DNA of 64,000 nt from Amorphophallus konjac (taxonomy: Eukaryota; Streptophyta; Magnoliopsida; Alismatales; Araceae): NCBI GenBank assembly GCA_022559845.1, contig CM040128.1:221325643-221389642 (forward strand). The letters are read 5' to 3'. Numbering within the stretch: position 1 is the first letter of the stretch; each line of letters begins with the position of its first letter. The translations under genes were made by a program, and so were the position numbers. The notes below the pieces were generated by a model. It saw nothing but the letters and a program-made list of their open reading frames with translations, did not search any database and was not told the origin of the DNA. This document shows positions 18,573 to 28,922 of the stretch, in pieces.

Positions 18573-20282
18573 GAAGATTATGTGGAGGATACTTCGTCAC
18601 AGGTAAACTCTGACACTGATAATTTTTCTTTGGAAAGTATGATTGCGTTGAATGAGCATTTATTTAACAAATATGATAGACTTAAATCTGAGAAGAAAAA
18701 ATTCAGAAAAGAAATGCTGCATGAAATCAGAAGTATGAAAGTGGAAAATGAAAACTTAAAGTCAGATATGAACATAAAAGAAAATGAAATGAAACACTTG
18801 AAGTCTGAGAATGAGAGTTTAAGGAATAGACTCATCAAAGAAAATGATTCTTGCAATGAATGTGCATTCTTGAAGGAATTGATTGAAGACTTAGACTCTG
18901 ATGATAATATACAGAAGAACTTAATCACTTCCTTGAAGGAAGAAAATGATTCATTGCTGACTCAGAAGAAGGAAACTGATAAATTACAAGATAAGCTGAT
19001 TGAAGAAAACATTTATCTGAAGGAACAAAACAAAAAGTTAATGGTTCTTAACACTATTTTCTCTGAAAAATGGCTGACGATTGAAAAAGGGAAATCTATG
19101 TTGAAAGAAAATGAAGTGAATATTGAATTCAAATTGACACAGGAAAATGAGACTCTAAAGAGTCTGAATGATGAATTGCAAAATCAAGTCATTTCGTGTG
19201 AAGACTACATTGTGTCTTTGGAGATAGAAATTGAAGATCTGAAAAACTCACTGTGAAAATTTGTTAAGGGAAGAGACAATTTGAATAAGCTCCTTGGAGC
19301 GAATGTGAATTTTCAGAAGGAGGGACTGGGTTACAATCCAGTCATGAAGAAGGCTGAGAAGGTTGATGGAGACAAATTGAAAACTATTTTTGTTAAATGT
19401 TTAGAACAAGAAAAGCCTTCTACCTCATCTTCACCTCAGTACAAAAATCAGAAAGAGACTGAAAAATAGAAAATAAATAAAAAGGATTCTTTAGTGCATA
19501 TTGATCACAGTCCTCACACACACTCACATGCATCTAGAAAAAAAATGATATGTCACTACTATCACAAATTTGGACATCTGATGCATGAGTGTAATTTGAT
19601 GGAAAAGGATGACCTAGTTGCTGTACAAAATAATCAGGGTAGAAAGCATGTCTTTAGGGAAAGGAAAATGTATTATTATAATTGTGGAAAAATGGGACAT
19701 GTTGCTGTTCAGTGCTGGTCACTCGAAGGCAAGAGAAAATTTTATTCTCATGTTAATCATGGCCACCAGAATGTTACCATTAAGAATAAATTTGCTATAA
19801 TGAACCAGCGTGGTAGGTGCTTCAATTGTGGGAAGCTAGGCCATAGGGCAAAAGATTGTTGGCATGTTCAGGGAAAGAAATTTAATTCTGAAATTGCCAA
19901 ATTCCCTACAAACAGAAATGATTTTGGTAGAAATAAATCTGCTTTCAAAGAAAAGATTCCTGTATGTTTTGAATGTAGAAAACTTGGCCACCGAGCTTCA
20001 GAATGCTGGTGGGAAGGTTATGGTAAACCAAAATTTCATGTAAGTAACAGAAATGTCCATGTTTATCCACATAGATTCCATGATTATAATCATGTTCACA
20101 AAAAGAACTCAAAGGCTGTTACATCATGTCATTATTGTGGGCAGGTAGGGCATTCTATGCATAATTGTCATATCATGTGTTGTGATGATAAACAAGCTAA
20201 AAATTTGTTGAGAAAACCTGCTAGGAGTGTCACTGTTAATTCAAGACCCAAGACTTCTTGGTTACCTGCCTGTGTAAAATGA
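18573..20282 (+). pseudogene. Sirevirus-like Gag, N-terminally deleted (element E)
   Basis: Nucleocapsid/capsid protein of a Ty1/copia element. One frame runs throughout with two stops, TGA 19254-19256 and TAG 19467-19469. Order: long coiled coil (18640-19250, repeated ENE/LKEEN heptads), the conserved linker ending KEGLGYNP (19280-19340), a Lys-rich segment, then five zinc-knuckle-like repeats in 19550-20170 of the type CFNCGKLGHRAKDC. Knuckles 1 and 2 carry Tyr in place of one Cys (CHYYHKFGH, YYNCGKMGH). The N-terminal capsid domain seen in element L is missing. It ends at TGA 20280-20282, just before the stem-loop at 20299. Confidence 0.88.
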
Positions 20283-20298
20283 TTCAGCTGTTGCAGGT

Positions 20299-20340
20299 GT
20301 GCCTTGGAATGGAATAAAGGGGGTCAATAAACCAAGGCAC
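20299..20340 (+). other. Post-gag stem-loop (element E)
   Basis: GTGCCTTGG (20299-20307) and CCAAGGCAC (20332-20340) form a perfect 9-bp inverted repeat around a 24-base loop containing AAAGGGGG. It starts 17 bases after the gag stop. Equivalent structures follow gag in elements L and H. Confidence 0.8.
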
Positions 20341-22522
20341 TCAAAAATGAAACCCCCAGGAGTGCACCACTCAGGTAAGTTCTGAAAACCTGTGTTAAAT
20401 TCTGTTCTCTGACATTCTCTGCCCTTTAGATGATCGCATATCATAATAATCTGTCTGTGCTAAATTGATTTATCTTGAAAAGTTGATTGCTCTCGCATGA
20501 TGCTCTTTGAATAAAGAATGCTCTGATGTTTGAATAATCATTCTGCATAGCTGAATGTCATATGCATGCTTTGCATAGTTGACATTTCAAGTCGATGCAT
20601 GTATTGCACAGAGTATAGGTAGCTGCATTTCTTGCATATAGTCGGTGCATCTCATGTTCACAGTGCATATTGTTGTGCCTTCATTGCATATCATGCATTT
20701 TGTCAGGGGGATCTTGTCTGCTGTCGCTTGGTCATCATGCTCTCCTTATCAGTTTTGTTGCATATTGCACATATGAAGAGTAGTGCATACTATACATTTG
20801 AAAAACCTAAAAAGGATATTCCATTGCATCTAGACAGGGGGAGCATTTTTAAATTCTTCAGTCTGTCACACTGAACCTTTTTGTCTAGCTAGCTGAATAA
20901 CTCTCATGTGACCTCACACTCTCTCCTGATAATGGATTCTACCTTCTATTCATTAAGTTGTCAAAGAAGAGTTTCTTTCAACTTTCTTCATGTTACTACC
21001 TGTCAGCTGATCTGTCTGAATTCCAGACTCAGCTACTGTTTGTTGATATACACTCTTCTGATATATTCCTTCCTGTGTTGACTCTTACACCAGCTTACTC
21101 TCATCCTTCACATTCTTCTTAGCTGGTTTGAATGATTGTGTCTAGTGTTGATTGTTGATCAGCTGTGTCTCTATTCGGTCTGAGGAACTTAAGCTGCATG
21201 TCATGCAATTCAGTCTGAGAACTTTATAGAAATTCCTATCATATAGGTTTAAGAATTACCACTGAATCAGACTGATATAAGATTAATGTATTCTCAGATT
21301 TGTAATTAAATGAATTGAAAATATCTGAATGATAAGCTTTAATAAATCTTAACCATCTGTGTCATAAAAACCTTAGACTCACTCATCAGATATCTGAAAA
21401 TTTGAAATCAGGGCTACTTTGGTCAAGATACATAGAGTGAGTATTTTTGTTAAACATTAACTTTGAAAAATTGACAGGAAATAAAATCAGTGAGTAATGA
21501 AATGACTTTTTTCACTGAGAAACTGGGTTTTCCATCAAAGAAATGGAGTGAACCCAAGTCATGAAGTGTCATAGTCACTTAAAATGAAAATCATTGAGAA
21601 CCTGACAGAGCAATGGCAATTCTGTGTTGAGTAACTGGGAAGTCTGGCCTCTGATCAAGGTGTCTTCTCATGCAAAAAGACACTTATATTGCTAACTATG
21701 TTCTCGAAGTTGAGAGGCAATGATAGTTATCACACTGAGTAACTAGGTCACTTCACCTGAGACGTGTTGTGCCTCATATAAAAAGGTGTTGATCAACCTA
21801 AATTGCTCAGGAAAAATATAATGTGCTTCAAATGAAAATATATTGAAAATTCTGTCAACTCATGTTCTTGTAAAAGTGTTTAACCTCAGTACTAATCTAT
21901 GTAACTTTCAAAAGAGCTATTGAGATCATGTGTGTAAGATAAAGATGATTGATTTTGAGTGTTATCTGACTATTTGGTTCACCTTTATTAAAACTTGGAT
22001 TCAGATATGAGTATTGAGTTTAATTTGACAAATTTGGTATACATCAAAATTAAATCAGATTGGTTGTGTTGCCAATTCATAACCCTTTATGATAGAAGAG
22101 TCTAATCTTCTTAAGACTTATTGTAGTGGTGCAAGCATTAAAATCCCTCATGATCAGATTCATTCCTGACAGCCTGATCAACATAAATCTTGGTGCCAAA
22201 TCTCTCTTAACTATTGATTATTCATTGAGATGTCTTGTGATTATTGTTGTCTACTTTTACCTTCCTATCATCAATCACTTTACTCTCCACACTATTGAAA
22301 TCTTTGGTTATTATTTGCTTTAAGAGGAGAGTAGTTCTGCATGCATGTTGATAGGGGGAGAGCTGTTTTCTTTTCATAAGGGGGAACTCTATTTCAGTGA
22401 ACTATGTTTCATTCTCTGTATTTGTGTGTTGAATTTTGTCTCTCAAACCATCTCCTTTTTGATTATGTCAAAGGGGGAGAATAGTTTGACGAGTCAGTGT
22501 GACTCATTATGTTGCCATCATC
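20341..22522 (+). other. Non-coding internal region of element E
   Basis: No gene or pol remnant seen. A splice-donor-like CAG|GTAAGT sits at 20372-20380. Blocks are shared with element L (CCAGACTCAGCTACT at about 21023-21037) and with element H (ACAGAGCAATGGCA and GAGTAACTGGG at 21600-21645). An inverted repeat TAACTAT/ATAGTTA lies around 21699-21727. Purine tracts of the AGGGGGA type occur near 22355, 22380 and 22472 as well as at the final tract. Confidence 0.75.
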
Positions 22523-22536
22523 AAAAAGGGGGAGAT
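22523..22536 (+). other. Polypurine tract (element E)
   Basis: AAAAAGGGGGAGAT directly before the 3' LTR. Upstream copies of the same type give the multi-tract pattern described for Sireviruses. Confidence 0.85.
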
Positions 22537-25414
22537 TGTTGTGCCCCTTGTGCTTTGATGATAATGTGGTGTTTTAATGATAGCAACATGAATGAGTCAC
22601 CATATTATTTTGTTAAGAACAACACATTGAGTCATCATATGAATGCATATGTCTGATCTGTTCTGTGGAGATTGCATGAGTGTGCTAGGCCATGTAGTAT
22701 TTCATACTCAATGCATATTTCGCTACATGCTAGTGTCCATACGGTCAAAGGTCTGAGCAATCCTTGGGCGCTGCATAAGCATACTCAGTGCATAAGTCTT
22801 CGCATCAAGTCTGTACAGGCAAGTATGTGTAGGCAAGTCTGTACATTGTCTGGTTGGTTCAACACAAAGTCTATACATTGTCTTGTTGGTCCAACATAAA
22901 GTCTATACATCGTTTACACTCCACACGACATGAAGTCGGTGCAGTCTTGTCTTGCATGCATAAGTCAAGTCTGTACATCGTTTAGTTGCACGCCACAGAG
23001 TTGAGCAAGTCTACACATCAGTTTGCCTTGCTTCTTGCACAAAGTCTATACATCCATAGCAAGTCTGCACATTACACAAAGTCTGCACATTCATTGGTGT
23101 TATGTCCATACGACAATTCAGCAAGTCTATACATTCTTTGCAATTCTGGGTCTCATGTTGTGTCTCACTTAGCGTCTCACTCATCGTCTTTGTGCATGGA
23201 GCATTCAAGTCTGTACATTATTTTCTCATGCACGCATTCAAGTCTGTACATCATTATCGCTGCATACATCAAGTCTATACATCCGTCTCACTTAGTGTCT
23301 TTTCGCATTCACGCTAAGTCCATACACTACATTTGGGCATTATTCATTATAGCAAGTCTGTACATTGTTTTCTCATGCACGTAAACGTCCAAGTCTATAC
23401 ATTCTCTGTTGATATCTTTGTGCATGCATTGTCTTTCAAAGTCTGTACATCGGTCAGTCTCACTCAGCGTCTCATGCTATCAAGTCTATACATCGCATGC
23501 ATTACACACAGCAAGTCTGTGCATCCACCATCTCACTTAGCGTCTCTATGCATATTTGAGTTGAAGTCTGTACAGCCCAAGTTTGTACATCCATCCGTCT
23601 CACTCAGCGTCTCACTCAAAGTCTATACATTGTAGCCTGTTCGTGTTCAAGATTTCCAAGTCTATACATTATCTGCCCTGCACACACAAGTCTATACATT
23701 GTCCTGTAGCACACACACGAAGTCTGTACAGCCTTTGTGTTGCACGAACACAAGTCTATACATTGTCTCATGCATACATAAGTCTGTACAATTTGTGTGG
23801 CTTGTTCATGCATGTGATGTGTTGTCAGTGGGTCAGTTAAGCAAGTCTATACAGACTTGTTCCATGCGTTAGTTTAAGCAACTCTATACATTCATCGCAT
23901 TGGTTCTTAAGTGCTAGGTAGCAAGTCTATACATGCTGTAGTTCAGCATCTTTACATACACAGCATGCACGCAGACAAAGTCTGTACAATCCCTTCCATG
24001 CATTCTAAGTCTATTCATGCTTCGGATGGCATCACATAAAGTCTGTACATTCTTTAAGTTTATACATGCTTGGTTCAAATCTTGAACTAACTCGATGCAT
24101 CCATTTTTCTCTTCGTTCAGGTTGATTCAAGCTGATGATGCACGTGATCCAAGAATAGAAGATGGCCCTGATCGTGACACGTGGAACCATTGTGCTGAAA
24201 TGCTGCCACGTGGACTGAGGCCTCTGGGTGGGAATCATGGAGACCACACGCCCTAGCTGTCATCTGCTATATATATGAAGCTTCTTCATCTGTAGAAGAT
24301 TGATCGTGATCGAAGTAGAAGCAGAGACAGAGTCTGCACGATCCAGAAAAAGAAAAAGAGAAAGAGAGAAGAAGAAGAAGAAAGAGAGAGAGATCCTTTG
24401 AGAGCAGAGATCGAGAGAAGAAGAGAAGTGCAGTAGAGAAGAAGAGAGATAGAGAGTTAGAGAAGAAGATTTAGAGGAGAAGAAGGGAAGCTACTTGAAG
24501 ATCTGCTCTTGCTGGACCGTGGATCAAATCCAGGTCAGTCAGCTCCGTTGAGAGCCACATTTGTGCTATCATCTTTTACAGCTTTCTGATTGCTGTATTT
24601 TTCATCTCTTTTTTTTTACTTTACACTTCCTTGTTTTTTGTTTTTTCGATACTCTGTAGAGAGGTCAGGGTTCCTCCTGTTGGTTCAGGAGAAGGGAGAT
24701 CTTAATCTCCGGTTGCAAGTGACTGGTGTCGCTTGTGGGTTCCCTCCTGGGTGGAGGAAGAGAGACCTCGGTCTCTGGTTGCTAGTGACGGGTAGTCACT
24801 AGTGGTTTCCCTCCGGTCTGGAGGAAGAGGGGAGGTTGTTCCCCTGGTTAAGCTGTTAGGCAGCACCTGTTTACAGACTGAGTCTGCGGTTCTAGCTTTT
24901 GCTAGTGGAAGCCTCACTCAGGTTTGGAGTGAGGGGTGGACGTAGGTCTGGAGGACCGAACCACCTAAAAACCCCTTTGTGCACTGTGGTTTGAATGTTC
25001 ATTTTTGTTTTCGCTAGATGTTTGCGTAGGCCGATTTGGATCTTATATCTAACAGGGAATTTGATTGCATATCAATCATCTGTTACTGGTCCTGTGAGAG
25101 TCACCTTGATTACTTAATCACTGCTCTATGTATGCTAGACTCGATTTCAACCTACAGTCATGAACGTGTTTAATTCCTTATCAGGTTTAAGTTCATGCAC
25201 ACTGTCTGTTCGATAACTGCTTTGTGAGTCCCTTGGTATTGATCCTAAGTCACTAATCTGTTCATCTGTAAGCATCTTAGTTGACCTAGTGAATCTGTTA
25301 TTTTCACAACTGCTCATTGGTTTTCAGTTTGTATCAGGAAGTTTTAATTGGGCAAGAGTTTTTAAGGGTGGGATTCATTCACCCCCCTCTGTATCCACCG
25401 CACCGATCCTATCA
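22537..25414 (+). repeat. 3' LTR of element E (2878 bp, complete)
   Basis: Starts TGTTGTGCCCC and ends CCTATCA before the GGGTG duplication. Layout: U3 motif array (22795-24060, AAGTCTRTACATYG), TATA at 24268, GA-rich tract, then a G-rich stretch with three related units of about 60-65 bp (24660-24850, TCTGGTTGCAAGTGAC or TCTCTGGTTGCTAGTGAC followed by GGGAGGAAGAG-like text), and CACCTAAAAACCCC near 24960. Confidence 0.92.
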
Positions 25415-26600
25415 GGGTGAATGGATCTTTTTGGAAATTTTACTCAATTGAAATACTAACTCCACTCTAAGAAACAAATGGAAACTGCTCCATGGAAGAT
25501 ACTTAGAAATGAAGGCTTCTACTAGACCAGTGGACAAACATTTATCATGCTAACACTGAATCAGAGGGAGACAAGATATAATCCACATCATTCATAGCTC
25601 AAGCTACACTGATATCGAATTGAATAACCAGCGCTCAAAAGAGCAGTCAACAAAACCTATGAAGGAGGTAGGAGATTGGGAACAATCACACAAATCAAAC
25701 CACTACTCACAGGATTTTTAGGTGGTTCGATCTCTGACCCGAGATCTACATCCACCCTCCACTCCCACCGAGTGAGGCTTCCCTGGCTCCAAGAAAGAAA
25801 GCAGACTCAGTCTACAAACATTTGCTGCCCAACAGCTTACCCTGAGGGAGATAAATCCCTCAACACCGATCCTGCAACCCAAAAGATCTGAAACCTGACC
25901 TTGCCACTCGCAAGATCAGAACCGGAGGACGAATCCTCCCTTCCTCCAAATCGGAGGGGAAACCATGAGTAGCGCACCACCACTCATGAACGGAGACACC
26001 ATCTCCCTTCCTCTAACACCCAGAGGGAAACCAGAGATCACTCTCCCTTCTCCTGAATCCACAAGAGGAACCCCGAACTCCAAACAGAGTATCAAAAGAG
26101 GAAAATGGAAAATGAAAACAACAAATAAAAAAAAATAGAACTGAGAGAAACTCAAGACAGATAAGGCTCTTGCAGGAGAAAATTTGTTCTGGATCTAATC
26201 CAGACAAACACAAATCTTCAATAACATTGGCCGCTTCAAAATCTAGTTCTCTCTTTTCTTCTGCTTGCCCACTGGCTCTTTCTCTCTTTCTTTCTTCTTC
26301 TTTGGTTGGCTCACTCTTTCCCTTCTTCTTTCTCAGCTCCGCTCACTCTTTCAGATTGCTACGTGCCCTATTTCACAGCTCTAATCCTTATCTTCTCTCT
26401 CTGTTGCTTCTCCTTTTGGCTCACTCCCTCTTTTTTATCTTCTTCAATTTTTCTCCCTTCTGCGCTTTTCTTTCGCGCTCACTCCCACTTTTTTATCTTC
26501 TTCAATTTTTCTCTCTTCTGCTCTTCTTCTTTTGTTGGCTCACTCTCTCTTTTTTATCTTCTTCAATTTTTCTCTCTTCTGCGCTTCTCATTTCACGCTC
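25415..26600 (-). repeat. Middle fragment of LTR D (U5 and part of R)
   Basis: Continuation of LTR D between insertions E and F. 25680-25800 holds the complement of the CCTAAAAACC and AGTGAGG blocks of Sirevirus U5. 26230-26600 is CT-rich on this strand and contains three copies of a unit of about 60-65 bp, GCTCACTC...CTTTTTTATCTTCTTCAATTTTTCTC. No gene seen. Confidence 0.7.
26596..26600. repeat. Target site duplication CGCTC (left of element F)
   Basis: CGCTC before the LTR start is repeated at 32942-32946 after the 3' LTR. Confidence 0.85.
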
Positions 26601-27055
26601 TGATGGGAATCAACACCGGACACTGACATTTTTATTTTGCATTTGTGTCTTTTTGTTTGAATTTATACCCTTGGCTAATTGAGTTTGTAATTGTAAGGCA
26701 TTATAAGCCAAAAAGGGTAGTCTTTTAAGTCTTTGGGTTTCTTTGTAAATTGCTAGTGGGTCCAGTAGGGTCCCCCACCCTCTTCCCCATTGGTCCACCT
26801 AGGTTCTAGGGCCCATGTGGGGCTGGTTCAAACTCCAATATTGGACTTGGACCAAGGGGGGGACAATGTGGAAGAAAATTCAAACTTGGACCAAGCAAAG
26901 TCCAAGATGCACCCCCCTTATAATATAGTTTATTCTATGTTGTATTTTTATTTAATTTTATCATTTGATCACATGGGAGAAGAAAATGCTATCCCTAGTT
27001 TACCCCTCCCCTCTCTCCCACAAAATTCTCAGCCCCCCCACCCCTTGCCATTCTT

Positions 27056-27063
27056 TATATAAG
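27056..27063 (+). promoter_or_regulatory. LTR TATA box (5' LTR of F)
   Basis: TATATAAG in TTCTTTATATAAGCCTATG; the 3' LTR has the same at 31455-31462. Confidence 0.7.
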
Positions 27064-27260
27064 CCTATGTATAGTGTCATTAGAGATTTTAATGAAGATT
27101 AATGTGAGAAAAATTCAGAAATTGTCCAAGGAAGCCCAAGGGCGCCCCTCTCTCTCTCTCCCACCCCCTTGCAGATGGATTTCTGTGAATTTCTTGAGGT
27201 GTGAAGCCTCCTCCCCTCCCCCTCTCTGAGTGTGAAGCTCAGCACCGCCGCCGCCGCCAC

Positions 27261-27320
27261 CATGGAGCCGCCGTCGCACCACCACCGCCACCGCGTCGAA
27301 GTTCTATCTACATCAGGATA
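27261..27320 (+). CDS. Possible 19-codon upstream ORF in LTR F
   Basis: An ATG in a perfect GCCACCATGG context opens a 19-codon ORF (begins MEPPSHHHRH) within the expected transcript leader. The 3' LTR copy near 31658 has ATC instead, so it is not conserved between the two LTRs. Probably incidental to the (CCG)n repeat. Confidence 0.25.
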
Positions 27321-28561
27321 GAGGGTTGAAGCTCAAATTTTATCTCCACATCAAGAGATCTCATCGATCTGCAATTTTGAGTGTTTGTTCTTCTTGTTTA
27401 TCCAGTCTCCATTTTAAATTTCGTGTCAATCAGAGGTCGTTTGATATTTTTTCCTGATTTTTTCTTCCACCCCTAACAGTCTATCAGTTTGCAGATCTGC
27501 AAGATAGGAGTTTGTTCTTCTATTTTTCCCACCCCCTTATACATCTCTCAAAAATCCAAAAAATTCATGTGTGTTCCTCACTTTCCTACCTTCCACCCAT
27601 AATTGTTCCAGGGTCTAGATCTATCGTCTTCCTTTCGGTCAAAATTCATTTTCATGGAAAACTCAGTCGCCTGTGTGTTTATCAGTCCGAGCCAGTAGAA
27701 ACCTTTGAGGAATAGTCATTTTCATTTTCAATCCATTCACTTGATGGATCTGCAAAAAGTATATGTTGTAGCCCTCTGAGTCCTATATCCATTGGTACCA
27801 ATTTTTCATCGATCCGACATCTGATCTGGCCGCAGAAATTCTTCTCGTGGAGGCGCGCAGTTTAGATCCGAGGACACTCTAGCAACTCGGTCCGAGAATT
27901 AATTCCTCGAAAAATACGTCGGCTCACCTTCGGCGACTGTCGCTCCTGGAGATTAATCGGCAACCCATCAGAAGCGTCCCAGGCAGTCTCCGCAGCAAGG
28001 AGTCGATCGGAAGCCGTCGTCCCAGTTGCTAAGTTCCCTTGCTGTACCGAGTTGGAACAGTATCGAGTCGGAACCGAGTCGGACTAGCAACCCGTCTCCG
28101 GCCCGAAAGCCCTTCTGGCTTGCTGCCCGTCAACCCGAGTTGCTACTCCCGGGTCCCACATTGTAGCCTTTTACCTCCCTACGTGGAGTGGGAAATTAAA
28201 TTCACTGCTGTAATTATTTATTTATTGTACACTCGGAGTATGAGTTCGGTCGGGGTCGTCTTCCCCACTCCCGGAGCGTGGAGGTATCATGTTTGCTCCC
28301 TCTCTTGGCATTTGCTTTCCTCGTATATTTTCATATGCCGCTGCTAGAGTGATAGGAACGTAGCTCGTTATATCAATTTTATCACTGCTGCAAGAGTGAG
28401 TGAGTGAGTGAACCCGTCCCGTGACTCAATCTGAGTACACGCGGAAAAGCCGATACCCAAGACTCATTGCCGATTTCTCAACCGTGCACGATCCCGCGTT
28501 TCCCTCACCTAGGGACGAGTTGCGAGCTAGAGTCCCAGGTTCGCATGTCCGTCCCGCATCA

Positions 28562-28577
28562 AATTGGTATCAGAGCC
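28562..28577 (+). other. Primer binding site (element F)
   Basis: AATTGGTATCAGAGCC immediately after the LTR, complementary to initiator-Met tRNA. Confidence 0.9.
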
Positions 28578-28922
28578 AGGTTGAGTCTAGGGTAGTCGTT
28601 GTTTAAAAAAGAGAAAAAAAGTGTCTAAGTCTAGGTGTTGCATTTGCATACCTTTATTCGGTATATCAAAAGGTGTTGCCCGAACGTTAGGTTATGCCTA
28701 TCGGGAAAGTAGCATACTTGCGTGAGCGCGATCTTCGGATCAAACCTCCGCCACGTATCGGATACGGGTTGAGTCTAGGTTCGTAGTCGAGTCGGCATTC
28801 CAACTTTGCATTGTTATTTTTGGGTCGTGTATAGTCCATTGTTTAGTCCATAGAGAGTCAGTTTGTCTTGTCTTCCTGTGTCTCCATGTCCAACATGTAG
28901 TCTCCCCTTCCCCCAATTTCCA

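Larger units (their letters stand above)
17038..25414 (+). mobile_element. Gag-only Sirevirus-like retrotransposon (element E)
   Basis: 8377-bp plus-strand element with 5-bp duplication. It has a truncated 5' LTR (17038-about 18572), gag (about 18573-20282), 2.2 kb of non-coding sequence with several polypurine-like tracts, and an intact 3' LTR (22537-25414). Protease, integrase, RT and RNase H are absent, with no fragment visible. The Gag (long coiled coil, GLGY motif, multiple CCHC knuckles), AAAGGGGGAG tracts and LTR size fit Sireviruses (Ty1/copia). It would need proteins from an autonomous relative. This copy also lacks its primer site because of the deletion at about 18572. Confidence 0.88.
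26601..28561 (+). repeat. 5' LTR of element F (1961 bp)
   Basis: TGATGGGAATC...CCCGCATCA, directly followed by the primer site. TATATAAG at 27056 is the likely promoter. The sequence after it is pyrimidine-rich and includes a (CCG)n stretch at 27248 with the small ORF listed below. Confidence 0.9.

Noticed and set aside
22986..23635. Ser/His-rich plus-strand ORFs in the 3' LTR of E
   Set aside because: Generated by the motif array; frames are not conserved in the 5' LTR.
26170..26682. 170-codon Leu/Phe/Ser-rich plus-strand ORF
   Set aside because: It lies in the CT-rich complement of the GA tract of LTR D and crosses the boundary into element F, so it cannot be a gene.
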